This document shows positions 39,301-45,600 of a stretch of 64,000 nt of DNA, in pieces. Position numbers and translations under genes: made by a program. Origin of the DNA: Amborella trichopoda (Eukaryota; Streptophyta; Magnoliopsida; Amborellales; Amborellaceae); the NCBI RefSeq assembly GCF_000471905.2, contig NW_006499781.1, forward strand, positions 863,768 to 927,767, read 5' to 3'. The notes beneath the pieces were generated by a model that worked only from the letters and a program-made list of their open reading frames with translations, searched no databases and was not told the origin of the DNA. Numbering within the stretch: position 1 is the stretch's first letter; each line of letters starts with the position of its first letter.

Positions 39301-42300
39301 TGGGTGGAAGGGTATTTTGGAAATTTTGGGGCTTTAACTAATGAGATAAGGAGAGATGAGAACGAGAGGAATATTTTGGATAACCACAAAATTGAAAATA
39401 TGTTGAGAGTTGTTGACTTTTAGATAAACAATAATCCCTTGAAAGGGGAGACTACTTTTATAAAAAGCGGGTGTAGAAAGAGATGCGGAGATTCCTCACT
39501 TGACTCTCTCTCCTCTTTATCTTCTCTCTCCCTCCTATAATTTCTTTCTTTAGAAAATAAGTCCCCATACACCAACGTGAGACCTCTTGAGCCACCTCTA
39601 TCAAATAACTTGTTATCAGATCCCTACATGTTCCCACCCATTGTGGGATGAGTGAGAGATAGTTTTTTGGTGGGGTCTTTCACCTTGTGGGTGGGAGGGT
39701 ATTTTGAAAATTTTGGGGTTTTGACTAATGAGATAAGGAGAGATGAGAACGAGAAGAATATTTTGGATACTTACAAAATCCAAAATATCTTGGGGTTTAT
39801 TCACTTTTAGATAAGTAGTAACCCCTTGAAACGGGAGACTACTTTTATAAAAAAGGGGTGTAAAGAGATATGTAGGAGATTCCTCACTTGACTCTCTCTC
39901 CTCACTATCTTCTCCCTTTCTCTTATAATTTCTCTCTCCAGAAAATAAGTCCCCATACACCAACATGAGATCTCTCGGGCCACCTCCATCAAGCAGCTCG
40001 GGGGATTTGAACTTTGTATACTCTAACTTTCGATTCTAGTAATAAAAAACTTGCCTAGAGTTGCAACATTGAACTCTCGATCCAAAGGAGACATGTATAA
40101 AAAGGAAAATAGGAAAAGAATGTATCAGCCGCAATCGAAATCCAAAAAGGTATGTGATTTTTGTCTGATTTGCTACTTTTTATGTTTCTGCTGCTTTTTA
40201 GATTCATCCTAATGTTTTGATTCTAGGTTGAATCCAGAAAGCAACAGAAATACTAAAAGAAACTGGATCTGATAGAAATCACATGCCTTTTTGGATTCCT
40301 CCCATGCGGTTGATTCGATTTGTTTTTCTTCTGTTTTCACCCTTTTTTAACGAGGCTCCTTCGATTCGAAAGTTTGATATTTCAACCTTAGCCTGACTTT
40401 TGATTATTAGAATCGAAAGTTAGAGTATACACAATTCATATCCCTTGAGCTGTTCGATGAAGGTGGCTCAAGAGATCTTATGGTCGTGATGGGAGCTTAT
40501 TTTCTAGAGAGAGAAAACTTACTTTATGAGAGGGAGAGAGAGTGTCACGTGATAGAATCCCCAACACATCTCTCTTTACACCTTTTTTTTATGGAAGTGA
40601 CCACCCATTTGAAGGGGTTGTCACTTATCTAAAAGTCAACAACTCCCAAGATATTTTAGATTTTGTGATTGTCCAAAATATCTCTCCGTTTCTCATATCT
40701 CCTTATCTCATTAGTCAAAGCCCAAAAAATTCTAAAATATCCTCCCTCCCACAAAGGGATTGATCCCACCAAAAACATACATCTCCCACTCGTCCTGCAG
40801 TGGGTGGGAACATGTTGGGATGCGAGAAATTGCTCTTCTTACACTCTACAGGGAAATGAATCGTGAACCTAAGGAGCAACTACATCTCTACAGAGAGAAT
40901 ATATTATGTTTTTCCATAATAAAACTAACACGCAAACATATTATATTATATTATTCGAGTTTTCAAAAACATTTTGCAAAAGAACATCCAAGATAAAACT
41001 TTACGTCGTTGTATAGTTGATGAACATCATAGAATACGCTGATGTCTCTAGGTACCAATTGGAGTGTGATGTCGTTGGTCTTTCCCTAGCCCTACTGTCA
41101 TTCTATTTTGACCTAACTGCTTTCCTAGCCTTGCCCTTAGCCCGGCCGAATCATACATGACAATGGGTTAGCATATTAAAGTAGCAATATCAAGTCTCCA
41201 CTTCTTGATAGTCACAGGGTCAATAAGGGCACTCATGATCACTAAGTGACCGGCTATATCTTGGAGGAATATGAAAAGAGTGTCGTGGCCTCGAAATGTG
41301 ATTCCCNNNNNNNNNNNNNNNNNNNNATCTGATAGAAATCACATGCCTTTTTGGATTCCTCCCATGCGGTTGATTCGATTTTTTTCTTCTTCTGTTTTCT
41401 CCCTTTTTTAACGCGGCTCCTTCGATTCGAAAGTTTGATATTTCAACCTTAGACCGACTTTTGATTACTAGAATCGAAAGTTAGAGTATACACAATTCAT
41501 ATCCCTTGAGCTGTTTGATGAAGGTGGCTCAAGAGATCTTATGGTCGTGATGGGAGCTTATTTTCTAGAGAGAGAAAACTTACTTTATGAGATGGAGAGA
41601 GAGTGTCACGTGATAGAATCCCCAACACATCTCTCTTTACACCTTTTTTTTATGGAAGTGACCACCCATTTGAAAGGGTTGTCACTTATCTAAAAGTCAA
41701 CAACTCCCAAGATATTTTAGATTTTGTGATTGTCCAAAATATCTCTCCGTTTCTCATATCTCCTTATCTCATTAGTCAAAGCCCAAAAAATTCTAAAATA
41801 TCCTCCCTCCCACAAAGGGATTGATCCCACAAAAAACATACATCTCCCACTCGTCCTGGAGTGGGTGGGAACATGTTGGGATGCGAGAAATTGCTCTTAC
41901 ACTCTACAGGGAAATGAATCGTGAACCTAAGGAGCAACTACATCTCTACAGAGAGAATATATTATGTTTTTCCATAAAAAAACTAACACGCAAACATATT
42001 ATATTATATTATTTGAGTTTTCAATAACATTTTGCAAAAGAACATCCAAGATAAAACTTTACGTCGTTGTATAGTTGATGAACATCATAGAATACGCTGA
42101 TGTCTCTAGGTACCAATTGGAGTGTGATGTCATTGGTCGTTCCCTAGCCCTACTGTCATTCCATTTTGACCTAACTGCTTTCCTAGCCTTGCCCTTAGCC
42201 CGGGCCGAATCATAGATGACAATGGGTTAGCATATTAAAGTAGCAATATCAAGTCTCCACTTCTTGATAGTCACAGGGTCAATAAGGGCACTCATGATCA

Positions 42301-44963
42301 CTAAGTGACCGGCTATATCTTGGAGGAATATGAAAAGAGTGTCGTGGCCTCAAAATGTGATTCCTGTCCTCCTTATAGGGGAAATGCTGGATGGTAATAA
42401 TTATGCTATATGGCATAGAAAAATCAAGTATTTGATGAGCAGGGTGTGCTGGAACACTAGACCTCCAGAATGGACCCCCCTGAAGAAGGTAACTCAGCCC
42501 AGCTGCATCGTGATTTAGAGGCATGCCAGATGTGGCTCAAGAGGGACCGTTGGGCATGTTTCACTTTATTGAGTAGCATACATAATGACCTAATTGGGCA
42601 ATATGAGACCTATTTGACAGCCAAAGGCATGTCTGTTGGTACCATAGTTACTAGGAAGCATGCACTCACAATGCCATTCAAAACTTATAACATGCTGCCA
42701 AATGTCACCATGACGGAGCATTTGAAAAAAATGTTACAAATAATTTGTGAACTGAGCGCTGTTGGGAATATTTTGAATGATGAGCAACAGATTTTGGCTG
42801 TGCTCTCAATCACTCCCTTCTTCTTAGAAACAAATGAAGATCTTGATGATGCATGATGTCAATGTTAAGATTCTTGTGAATCTATCTTATCTCATCATTT
42901 GGAGCTAGAGGCAGAATGCTGCTCAGCTAGGGATAGCAGCGTTGCCATGAAGTGGGTTTCATTGCCATAGAGCAGTCAATTCCCCTTACAGAATGCAGTC
43001 ACAATATTCATTCTGACACTGGAATGAGAGGTTATGGTTGTTTGAAGTTATGGTATGTTTTAGGTTTTTCTTTTAGGATGAATTTTGTCTTGCTATATTT
43101 TCTGGAGGACAAAACTGCCGGATTCTGTTTCATTTTTTAATAGAATTTCTGATTTCATTAGAATTAGGGTTAAGGTGTCCAAATAAAGTCTCAATAGGGG
43201 TTGTGCTAGGTTTTTTACTCAGTTAATTATTGTTTCACAATGTCTTTCTTTGAGAATTCTATTGAATTTGCAGAGCCATTGAAGCTAAGCTTGTTGGCTT
43301 TTCTACTTTCAATCAGAGTATCAGAGTTATTTTCTTTGTTTGTTCGCATTTGCATCAATGTAGCACAAAAGACGGATGATAAACATTCGGATTGATTTAC
43401 ATTTTCAGTTCCAGCTTTCAACAACTTAGGTCATGGTATCATTTTCTAAGTTGGTATGGTTTTACCAATCAACTTGATTTTTTTTATAATTTAAAGATTC
43501 AAATGTGTATGAGGTTTTCATTATTTATAATTTTCTGTGTTAACCGAACCCAAATAGTTGGGAAAAGGTTCTGATGAGATGATAATGATGATGGTAATTT
43601 TCTGTGTTGATTCAACAAGAGCATGCCCCTTTTAATGCTCTAGCACTTTGATTTGACCACAAGCTGGGTTCAGTTGACGCAACAAACACTTAGTGTTTTG
43701 CAATTCTGCACACAGAAATTTAATGAACTCGACGAGTTTTTTCTTTGTTAACCATTCGACTCTGTGAGTTGACTCAGTTTGAGGTCACCAAGTCATCAAC
43801 CATGTTCTCCGTGAAAAATCTAAAAAGCTTCCTGCCATATGGTAAAAGGCCCCTGTGCAATTCAATAGTTAGAAATCAAATTTTAGATAATACTTCCAAT
43901 AGCTTTTCCTTCATCATAAGGGGTTGTATCGTGGGTATCCTTCTTAGTTTTGGAGGATTGACACATGGCCACTTCCATCTTATATGTTTAGATCATGCAT
44001 TATTTTGTATGATTTAGATACACTTTGTGCTTTTGGTATATAATCTAGTGGAGAGTGTCCAGAAAGTAGCCACAACGTTTTCTTCACAGTTGAGTGAATA
44101 GTAACAGGCATTATTTGATCTTTTGGATGAAGTTTTATGATGTCGTCTTGCCTGTATATGGGCCTGCAACTGGATAGAGATTCAACCTGCCTTACTGAGA
44201 AATCCTCATCCTTTGTTTGCTTTGAAATGCATGTGGATTTTCTTTTTCATTTTTCATTTTTCATTTTTCATTACCTGATTCTTTATAAAGTCTTTTAATC
44301 TCTTCAAAATATGTCACTAAAATGTAAATTAAGTGAAACCATATAAATTCACTAGTTTGGAAGCTTCTCCCATACTCCAATTGTTTTTTTTTTTTGAAAG
44401 ATAAACTGCATTGAAAACCAGGATAACAAATTACCTAAATATTGACTTTTTCTGGAATCTATTGAATCACAAGTCCAAACATGCTTACGTGCACACACAC
44501 ACAACTTGTGAAGCCCATGCCCTTTTTTATCTTTCACACAGCTAAAAACCGTATTTTGGAGATAACAGCTTTCATTTAGCCAATAAGCCCTTATGTGTTT
44601 ATTTTTTCCTTTGAAACAAAAGTCCTTTTTTTTGGGGGGACATGTTAACAACGTAGGAATGGAACCCTTGATGTCAAGTTGTGGCTCTGCCAACCTGACC
44701 ATCCAGGCGTAGGGCCAGCCCATTCCTCTTATTTTTATGTTGTTTCAGGTCTTGTTTGTGCTCCTCAGGCTTTGGTTTCTAATCTGTGCAGCACCTTGGA
44801 CCCCCAGCTACAGGAAGCATTCAAAGAATACTTGACAGCTAGAGGGATTGATGTGGAGTTTACAAATTTCCTTTTACTGCAGTTGCGTAACAAGGAGCAA
44901 AGTCAGTATGTGAATTGGCTGCAAAGAATCGAATCCATTCTTAAGAATAATACAGAAAGTTAG
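6248..44963 (+). CDS. Mitochondrial glycoprotein (MAM33/p32) family protein, three exons
   Basis: Joined coding sequence 6248-6379, 6746-7077 and 44792-44963: 636 nt, 211 residues plus a TAG stop. Known for the family: MAM33/p32 proteins are acidic trimeric proteins of the mitochondrial matrix. Seen here: the N-terminus (residues 1-30) has no acidic residue and is rich in Ala, Arg and Ser, as in a mitochondrial presequence. It is followed by LLQLLQSEIEYEL, a typical start of the mature family domain. Exon 2 has GDFVVEWDDP, LLLRRRNGSEEDVAVSSLLG, MKVCIAKPSLSSVLQFDC and INNVHYLPS; exon 3 has LDPQLQEAFKEYLTARGI and NKEQSQYVNWLQRIESIL, the conserved C-terminal helices. Intron 1 is phase 0 and intron 2 phase 2; both have GT-AG ends and the frame is kept. 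Intron 2 is about 37.7 kb of transposons. The length is near the usual 210-260 residues, so the protein looks intact. The exact function of plant paralogues is mostly unknown. Confidence 0.88.
6746..7077 (+). CDS. Exon 2 of MAM33/p32-family gene
   Basis: 332 nt. The acceptor chosen is CGAACAG at 6739-6745, because it restores the frame of exon 1; the closer-looking GGCAG at 6722-6726 would shift the frame by one. It encodes the central beta-sheet part of the family, starting APGGLFGDFVVEWD. It ends GGTCCCTCTTTCAG before a GT at 7078, leaving two bases of a split Ser codon that exon 3 completes. An alternative donor at 7065 (AAAG/GTCCCT) would need another exon 3 acceptor and gives a poorer family match. 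Confidence 0.85.
7560..7780. repeat. Cluster of short palindromes (GCATATGCGGCC type)
   Basis: TGCATTATGTGGCCGCATAATG, ATAGCTCTAGGCCGCATATGCG and CACATATGCGGCCTCATTG are overlapping self-complementary variants within about 200 bases near the start of intron 2. Probably a decayed foldback or hAT-like element end. No protein seen. Confidence 0.35.
7864..8037. repeat. 87-bp tandem duplication
   Basis: Units 7864-7950 and 7951-8037 differ at about one position. They encode the same peptide twice only because the unit is a multiple of three. Intronic; a recent duplication. Confidence 0.85.
8195..8305. repeat. 57-bp tandem duplication with TTA microsatellite
   Basis: ATAAGTAACATTTATATTG starts at 8195 and again at 8252, each followed by a (TTA/ATT)n run. 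Intronic. Confidence 0.75.
8310..10125. other. Intron 2 sequence without recognised features
   Basis: No coding region, RNA gene or transposon domain I can name. Parts (9150-9530) have few low-complexity runs and may be old retrotransposon coding sequence on the minus strand, but I cannot place a domain. Confidence 0.35.
10126..10463 (-). mobile_element. LINE RNase H fragment split by the foldback element (3' part)
   Basis: The minus strand just left of 10458 reads LYFDGSSIRNPSTAGAGRL, a degenerate form of the LNFDGASKGNPGPAGAGG start of the RNase H domain in plant LINEs. The expected preceding residues (LNCPKRQMA) are found on the other side of the 5.5-kb insertion, at 16012-16055. Confidence 0.5.
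10570..10793. repeat. Left array of five 23-bp palindromes
   Basis: Positions 10570-10592, 10625-10647, 10669-10691, 10717-10740 and 10771-10793. Approximate consensus GTTYGGTAC-TNNNA-GTACCRAAC: nine-base arms around a five-base loop. Spacing is about 20-35 bases of T-rich or unrelated sequence. Confidence 0.8.
11090..11577 (-). pseudogene. LINE RNase H domain
   Basis: Minus-strand start KHNFDGCSLGNPGPSGVGGV with the first catalytic Asp, and end NEFADLLAKDGARR (the usual N-x-x-AD-LAK-GA terminus). Broken between the two by frameshifts. Confidence 0.85.
11672..12109 (-). pseudogene. LINE zf-RVT domain
   Basis: Contains FSLASFYKKLIQ, VWNTRAPPNVQYFNW, and the CxxC...H...C arrangement KCVMCLKEEESNPHLFLHCSVAYELW, diagnostic for the zinc-binding region after plant LINE reverse transcriptase. 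Confidence 0.9.
12938..13975 (-). pseudogene. LINE reverse transcriptase domain
   Basis: 345-residue open stretch. Motifs in order: FHPSSLLNSTYKILAKVLASRL (RT motif 1-2 region), QSAFIQERLILDGALVAHE, KIDWEKAYDHMDW (first catalytic Asp), GLCQGDPLSPFLF, and YVDDTLVF (the YxDD box; most plant LINEs have FADD). It continues in other frames down to about 12490 with the thumb region (GWKGRFLSLA, FLWSG, GGLGIRDL). Confidence 0.93.
14340..15130 (-). pseudogene. LINE apurinic endonuclease domain, catalytic Glu replaced
   Basis: Minus-strand frames give ILSWNIIGLGPKSKR (start of the EN domain), GGDFNITRWSHERN, FTWTNHSAQPPQAKLDRFLL and LPKPTSDHCPILL, with conserved GDFN and SDH. The usual ETK motif after the first strand reads LALTATKQPE, so the metal-binding Glu appears to be Ala. 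Stops interrupt the N-terminal half. Confidence 0.8.
15124..15697 (-). pseudogene. LINE ORF1-like remnant
   Basis: Proline-, serine- and threonine-rich minus-strand frames upstream of the endonuclease, as in plant LINE ORF1 products. The zinc knuckle usually found near its end is not clear, so identification rests on position. Confidence 0.4.
15771..15895. repeat. Right array of three 23-bp palindromes
   Basis: Positions 15771-15791, 15822-15844 and 15873-15895, same consensus as the left array with more mismatches. Separated from the left array only by the LINE. Confidence 0.75.
16011..16160 (-). mobile_element. LINE fragment, part upstream of the foldback insertion
   Basis: Minus-strand residues LNCPKRQMA directly abut the insertion and would precede LYFDGSSIRNP on the far side, restoring the W-x-P-P...K-NFDG layout of a LINE RNase H start. 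Weak, because both pieces are decayed. Confidence 0.4.
16200..16680 (-). mobile_element. Ty1/copia gag-pre-integrase and integrase remnant
   Basis: Minus-strand frames read DNYILWHARLGPISKDSM (the LWHxRLGHxS GAG-pre-integrase box) and then, in another frame, KSQYFISFINDYSHYSYVYLI (the YFITFIDDYSR integrase segment). CNPFNVKARDKSQYF precedes it. Frameshifted and truncated at both sides. Confidence 0.82.
16681..17400. other. Retroelement-like non-coding sequence
   Basis: No domains. GGGGAATACTTAAGGAACTGAACTG near 17333 resembles GGGGGATACTTGAAGAACTGAACTG near 34874, so both belong to one dispersed family, probably the Ty3/gypsy-like leader or LTR seen at 34.8-36.7 kb. Confidence 0.4.
17401..17510. 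repeat. Short tandem duplication with (AAT)n
   Basis: CATAGTAGTGGTAATAATAA occurs at about 17416 and 17467, each followed by TAAGGGAGTAGG or GAAGGGAGTAGG. Unit about 51-52 bp. Confidence 0.7.
17520..18410. repeat. GA-rich block with (GA)n microsatellite and internal duplication
   Basis: Purine-rich on the plus strand with a clean (GA)n run around 18270-18302. GGGGACTGGGGGCTTAGTCC near 18061 recurs as GGGGACCGAGGGCTTAGCTG near 18237, showing a roughly 176-bp duplicated segment. The open frames here are compositional. Confidence 0.7.
18540..18740. repeat. 37-bp tandem repeat, about five units
   Basis: Unit GTGTATGGAAGTGAAGACTA followed by TGGGAGTTGGGTCTAGG, repeated with few changes. A looser form of the same motif is at 1060-1260. 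Confidence 0.75.
18741..20175. other. Retroelement-related non-coding sequence up to the first gap
   Basis: Similar in order to 951-2090. The part 19895-20160 repeats CCTTTCGGGTTTTCACC three times; its complement (GAAAACCCGAAAGGG type) recurs at 22766, 23450 and 23590. A frame at 19353-19694 shows no known domain. Confidence 0.4.
20176..20354. other. Assembly gap (179 N)
   Basis: Run of 179 N. Content unknown; any frame crossing it is meaningless. Confidence 0.99.
20355..21418. repeat. Degenerate repeats and GA-rich retroelement leader
   Basis: 20400-20640 has loosely repeated GAGGCTCA / GATGGGG units. 20800-21290 is GA-rich. 21290-21405 (GCCCGGCTCAGTTCGTACAT ... TCCTTCGGTTGTTGAGTGGG) matches 35842-35960, so it belongs to the same Ty3/gypsy-like family as the element at 34.8-36.7 kb. 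It joins abruptly to integrase coding sequence at about 21419. Confidence 0.55.
21419..22227 (+). pseudogene. Ty3/gypsy (Tat/Ogre-like) integrase, frameshifted
   Basis: Frame 1 (21420-21737): ILAASDHFSKWPKR, HHIIYRFGVPDRITSINGPQF, NPRANGLAESFNMTLCDIL, with the first Asp (ASDHFSKW) and the NGxxF...NxxAExxN context; the second Asp of the D-D-E triad reads Asn (SINGPQF). A one-base shift near 21735 leads to KLPEVLWANRT, SPYSLVYGSEAILPLEVQLP-like sequence, RYQELDVLDEKR, GKFEPKWEGLFVVKKAF and INGRYLKKYYP to 22227. The end PINGxxLKKYY and PLEVQLPS are typical of the plant Tat lineage. No gag, protease or RT is present, so this is a 5'-truncated remnant. Confidence 0.9.
22228..22760 (+). repeat. 70-bp tandem repeat array, about 7.5 units, after the integrase
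   Basis: Units start near 22233, 22302, 22371, 22438, 22508, 22574, 22643 and 22713. Shared core GGTCTCGGAGGCATGACCTT ... GGTCTTGGTGTATGACCTTA. Known: tandem repeats between the pol end and the 3' LTR are common in Tat-lineage elements. The array begins at the integrase stop codon. Confidence 0.88.
22761..23625. mobile_element. 3' non-coding part of the Ty3/gypsy remnant
   Basis: Contains GAAAACCCGAAAGGGCGTC (22768), GTAAACCCAAAAGGGCGTCG (23448) and GAAAACCCAAAAGGGCATTT (23589): a spaced short motif also present inverted at 19.9-20.1 kb. AT-rich spacer with no coding potential. A 3' LTR is not identified. Confidence 0.4.
23990..25050 (-). mobile_element. Decayed minus-strand transposon coding remnant
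   Basis: Minus-strand segments, joined only by ignoring stops, read MTTHHAARASGGPWMRNPAS, PEDIIDDPDESPMAV, SGRVFTPPWFSHGS, LDYLCADIGTMSYG, LPDLLEDAAKNLAAFAVQEA (a helical stretch) and RLRIMQRVYIEIGARKK. I do not recognise a domain. Position and strand suggest gag-region sequence of the minus-strand Ty3/gypsy element whose LTR is at 36092-36749, separated from it by the 9.7-kb LTR element, but this is inference. Confidence 0.4.
25051..27884 (-). repeat. 3' LTR of the LARD-like element (2834 bp)
   Basis: Aligns by eye along its whole length with 32005-34758, with frequent point differences. It carries about 120 bp (near 25269-25389) that the other LTR lacks. On the minus strand it is preceded by CCAAGTAGGAAAA (27885-27897), a weak polypurine tract. 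Confidence 0.85.
27885..32004 (-). other. Non-coding interior of the LARD-like element
   Basis: AT-rich, no frame above about 70 residues and no gag or pol motif on either strand. The minus-strand 5' end has the primer-binding site at 31992-31999 followed by CAAGGGCTCTAATATGG. Unlike decayed coding elements, no fragments of RT, integrase or RNase H are visible. Confidence 0.75.
32005..34758 (-). repeat. 5' LTR of the LARD-like element (2754 bp)
   Basis: Direct partner of 25051-27884. It has a small insertion relative to it near 34541-34570. Frames found inside it (33040-33327, 34328-34540) occur in non-conserved form in the other LTR and are not genes. Confidence 0.85.
34764..36069 (-). mobile_element. 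Leader of a minus-strand Ty3/gypsy-like element, with internal palindrome
   Basis: Lies between the LARD insertion and the primer-binding site at 36070-36088. Contains CT/GA-rich sequence and an imperfect palindrome: 35468-35665 is complementary to 35795-35960, both arms carrying the CAACCGAAGGA ... GGGCCCAAC ... CATGTACGGGCC series. Related sequence in one orientation is at 21290-21405. No protein-coding capacity. Confidence 0.55.
36070..36088 (-). other. Primer-binding-site-like sequence
   Basis: Minus strand TGGTGACTCTACTGGGGAC, three bases inside the LTR end at 36092. It resembles the TGGCGACTC...CTGGGGAC primer sites of plant Ty3/gypsy elements. Confidence 0.6.
36092..36749 (-). repeat. 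LTR of the Ty3/gypsy-like element
   Basis: Minus strand TGTTGTAGGGTATTTTTCGA ... GGCCCAACCA, 658 bp, with TG/CA ends. Placed by the adjoining primer-binding site. A partner LTR is not found in this window. Confidence 0.55.
36786..37260 (-). pseudogene. Ty1/copia gag C-terminal remnant
   Basis: Minus strand LEAECRSASDSGVAMIARP then basic KPKGGKKSKG, and FFHYEKTVHFVHEFTKLKKA: a CCHC knuckle (CxxCxxxGHFxRxCTKxKK in live elements) with its Cys residues changed. MMYDVNVKTLADLSHH just upstream matches MMHDVNVKILVNLS at 42850 on the plus strand, so this is the same copia family as the gag at 42.4 kb but inverted. Confidence 0.7.
37480..38065 (+). pseudogene. Ty1/copia RNase H remnant
   Basis: Plus-strand frames give NPGLKHWQAV, EVEYMD-CVALREGIWLIRNL (the EAEY...WL box), DNTAAQAF, then YHRKT-HV-IGHHYMRGVI and, at the end, VEGLGPR: the order of a copia RNase H domain (CDNTAAIAF...KHIDIRYH...LGL). 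Multiple frameshifts. Confidence 0.78.
38066..38595. other. Non-coding sequence between copia RNase H and palindrome
   Basis: Probably 3' untranslated sequence of the copia remnant. No LTR boundary recognised. Confidence 0.35.
39255..40010. repeat. 380-bp tandem duplication in the left palindrome arm
   Basis: Units 39255-39640 and 39641-40010 share GTGGGTGGGAGGGTATTTTG, TAATGAGATAAGGAGAGATG and AATAAGTCCCCATACACCAAC. A PBS-like TTGTTATCAGATCC lies at the end of the first unit (39610-39624). Confidence 0.8.
40267..42365. repeat. 1.04-kb direct duplication separated exactly by the 20-N gap
   Basis: 40267-41306 and 41327-about 42364 start with the same ATCTGATAGAAATCACATGC and run in parallel with only small differences (for example three bases missing near 41897). 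Copy 1 stops at the first N and copy 2 begins at the first base after the last N. This is most simply two unmerged overlapping contig ends. Confidence 0.9.
41307..41326. other. Assembly gap (20 N)
   Basis: Fixed-size run of 20 N between two near-identical sequences; probably a placeholder of unknown length. Confidence 0.98.
42345..42960 (+). pseudogene. Ty1/copia gag (UBN2-type) remnant
   Basis: Reads EMLDGNNYAIWHRKIKYLM (the LxGxNYxxWxxxM start of copia Gag); then, after a shift near 42475, LEACQMWLKRDRWACFTLLSSI, LPNVTMTEHLKKMLQIICEL and NILNDEQQILAVLSITP (the W..D...I...M and L....L....P parts of UBN2). It continues as LELEAECCSARDSSVAM near 42900. Starts at the outer end of the palindrome's right arm. 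Confidence 0.8.
43545..43600 (+). mobile_element. SINE 3'-end fragment
   Basis: ACCCAAATAGTTGGGAAAAG followed by a degenerate (GATGAT)n tail, the form of the 3' end of Au-like plant SINEs. Only the 3' piece is recognisable. Confidence 0.5.
44243..44272. repeat. (CATTTTT)n microsatellite
   Basis: Four units of TTTTTCATTT-type repeat within intron 2. Confidence 0.8.
44387..44715 (-). mobile_element. tRNA-derived SINE close to the exon 3 acceptor
   Basis: On the minus strand the element starts near 44715 with GCCTGGATGGTCAGGTTGGC (A-box-like TGGTCAGGTTGG), followed about 30 bases on by GGGTTCCATTCCTACG (B-box GGTTCNANNCC), and ends in poly(A), seen as poly(T) at 44381-44394. Length about 325 bp. 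It ends roughly 77 bases before the last exon of the MAM33-family gene. Confidence 0.6.
44792..44963 (+). CDS. Exon 3 (last) of MAM33/p32-family gene
   Basis: 172 nt after the acceptor CTGTGCAG at 44784-44791, which follows a T-rich tract. The first C completes the Ser codon opened in exon 2, giving GPSFSTLDPQLQEAFKEYL across the junction. It encodes 56 residues of the C-terminal helices and stops at TAG 44961-44963. A SINE lies just upstream. Two other AGs (44748, 44768) exist but do not give both correct phase and family sequence with the preferred exon 2 donor. Confidence 0.87.
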
Positions 44964-45520
44964 AAAACAATCCCATAGAGGGTCCGACTTTTTTCCTTGG
45001 CTGAGACTACTCCTTTGGGATGGTTGTTATAGTTCAGTGCTCTTTTTGCAATTGGATGACATTTCAAATGCAGTTGGGCAAGTGAGGAAGATTACTGCAG
45101 TTTTCTCAAATCTTTTATTTCTTCATCAGAATGCTCAAAAGTAGGAAATATAGGTTTTCTTTTCTTCACCAACTGGATTAATCTTTTGGAATAAAAATAC
45201 GGAAACAAGCTTGAATGGTGGCAACCGTTGTGCTTCTTTATCATTGATACCAACAAGCTGGAAGTTAATGAAATGATTTAAGTTTCCATTGGTTAAGACA
45301 GATTAGTTTTCTTTCGTCTTTTTGGCTGTTTTTATTAGCACGTAACAAGGGCCTTTATCCCTCTCTGTGCCCCACGAAACAATATTCTCTTTGAAGAGAT
45401 ACTGGTTTTTTTTGGTGCACAAATCAGTAAGGGCCTCTCTCTCTCTTACACATGCATTTGAATGGTAGAGATGCATTACCTGGTTAAGCTGGTATCCATT
45501 TGCTCTCCACCTTCATGTGA
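44964..45520 (+). other. 3' flank of the MAM33-family gene
   Basis: Likely contains the 3' UTR; an AATAAAAATA signal is at about 45190-45199. No other gene seen. Confidence 0.4.
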
Positions 45521-45522
45521 CA

Positions 45523-45600
45523 TTGTCAGTACCATTAGGTGACCCCAAATAATTGGGATAAAGCTTGGATGATGATGATGACGATGTCACAAGAGTACTA
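45523..45600 (+). mobile_element. SINE 3'-end fragment
   Basis: GTGACCCCAAATAATTGGGA followed by AAAGCTTGG and a (GATGAT)n tail, the same 3' end type as at 43545. Confidence 0.6.

Larger units (their letters stand above)
38596..42340. repeat. Large imperfect palindrome of copia LTR/leader sequence
   Basis: The left arm (about 38596-40207) is the reverse complement of the right arm (about 40229 onward). Anchors: GTGCCTTTATTGACCCTATG (38638) pairs with ACAGGGTCAATAAGGGCACT (41215 and 42274); GTATACTCTAACTTTCGATT (40017) pairs with its complement near 40418; CCAAAAAGGTATGTGATTT (40142) pairs near 40281. The centre is around 40218 with almost no spacer. The left arm carries an extra tandem copy of about 380 bp (39255-39640 and 39641-40010). 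The right arm is present twice because of the duplication across the gap. It is flanked by an inverted pair of copia gag remnants, so I read it as two copia 5' ends joined head to head. Confidence 0.75.

Noticed and set aside
40542..42027. Repeated small proteins (MSRDRIPNTSLF...) present in two copies
   Set aside because: They lie in copia LTR/leader palindrome arms and are duplicated only because of the contig-end duplication at the gap; no coding signature.
44655..44715. tRNA gene on the minus strand
   Set aside because: A- and B-box-like sequences are present but there is no cloverleaf or anticodon arm I can draw, and a poly(A)-ended tail follows, so a tRNA-derived SINE fits better.
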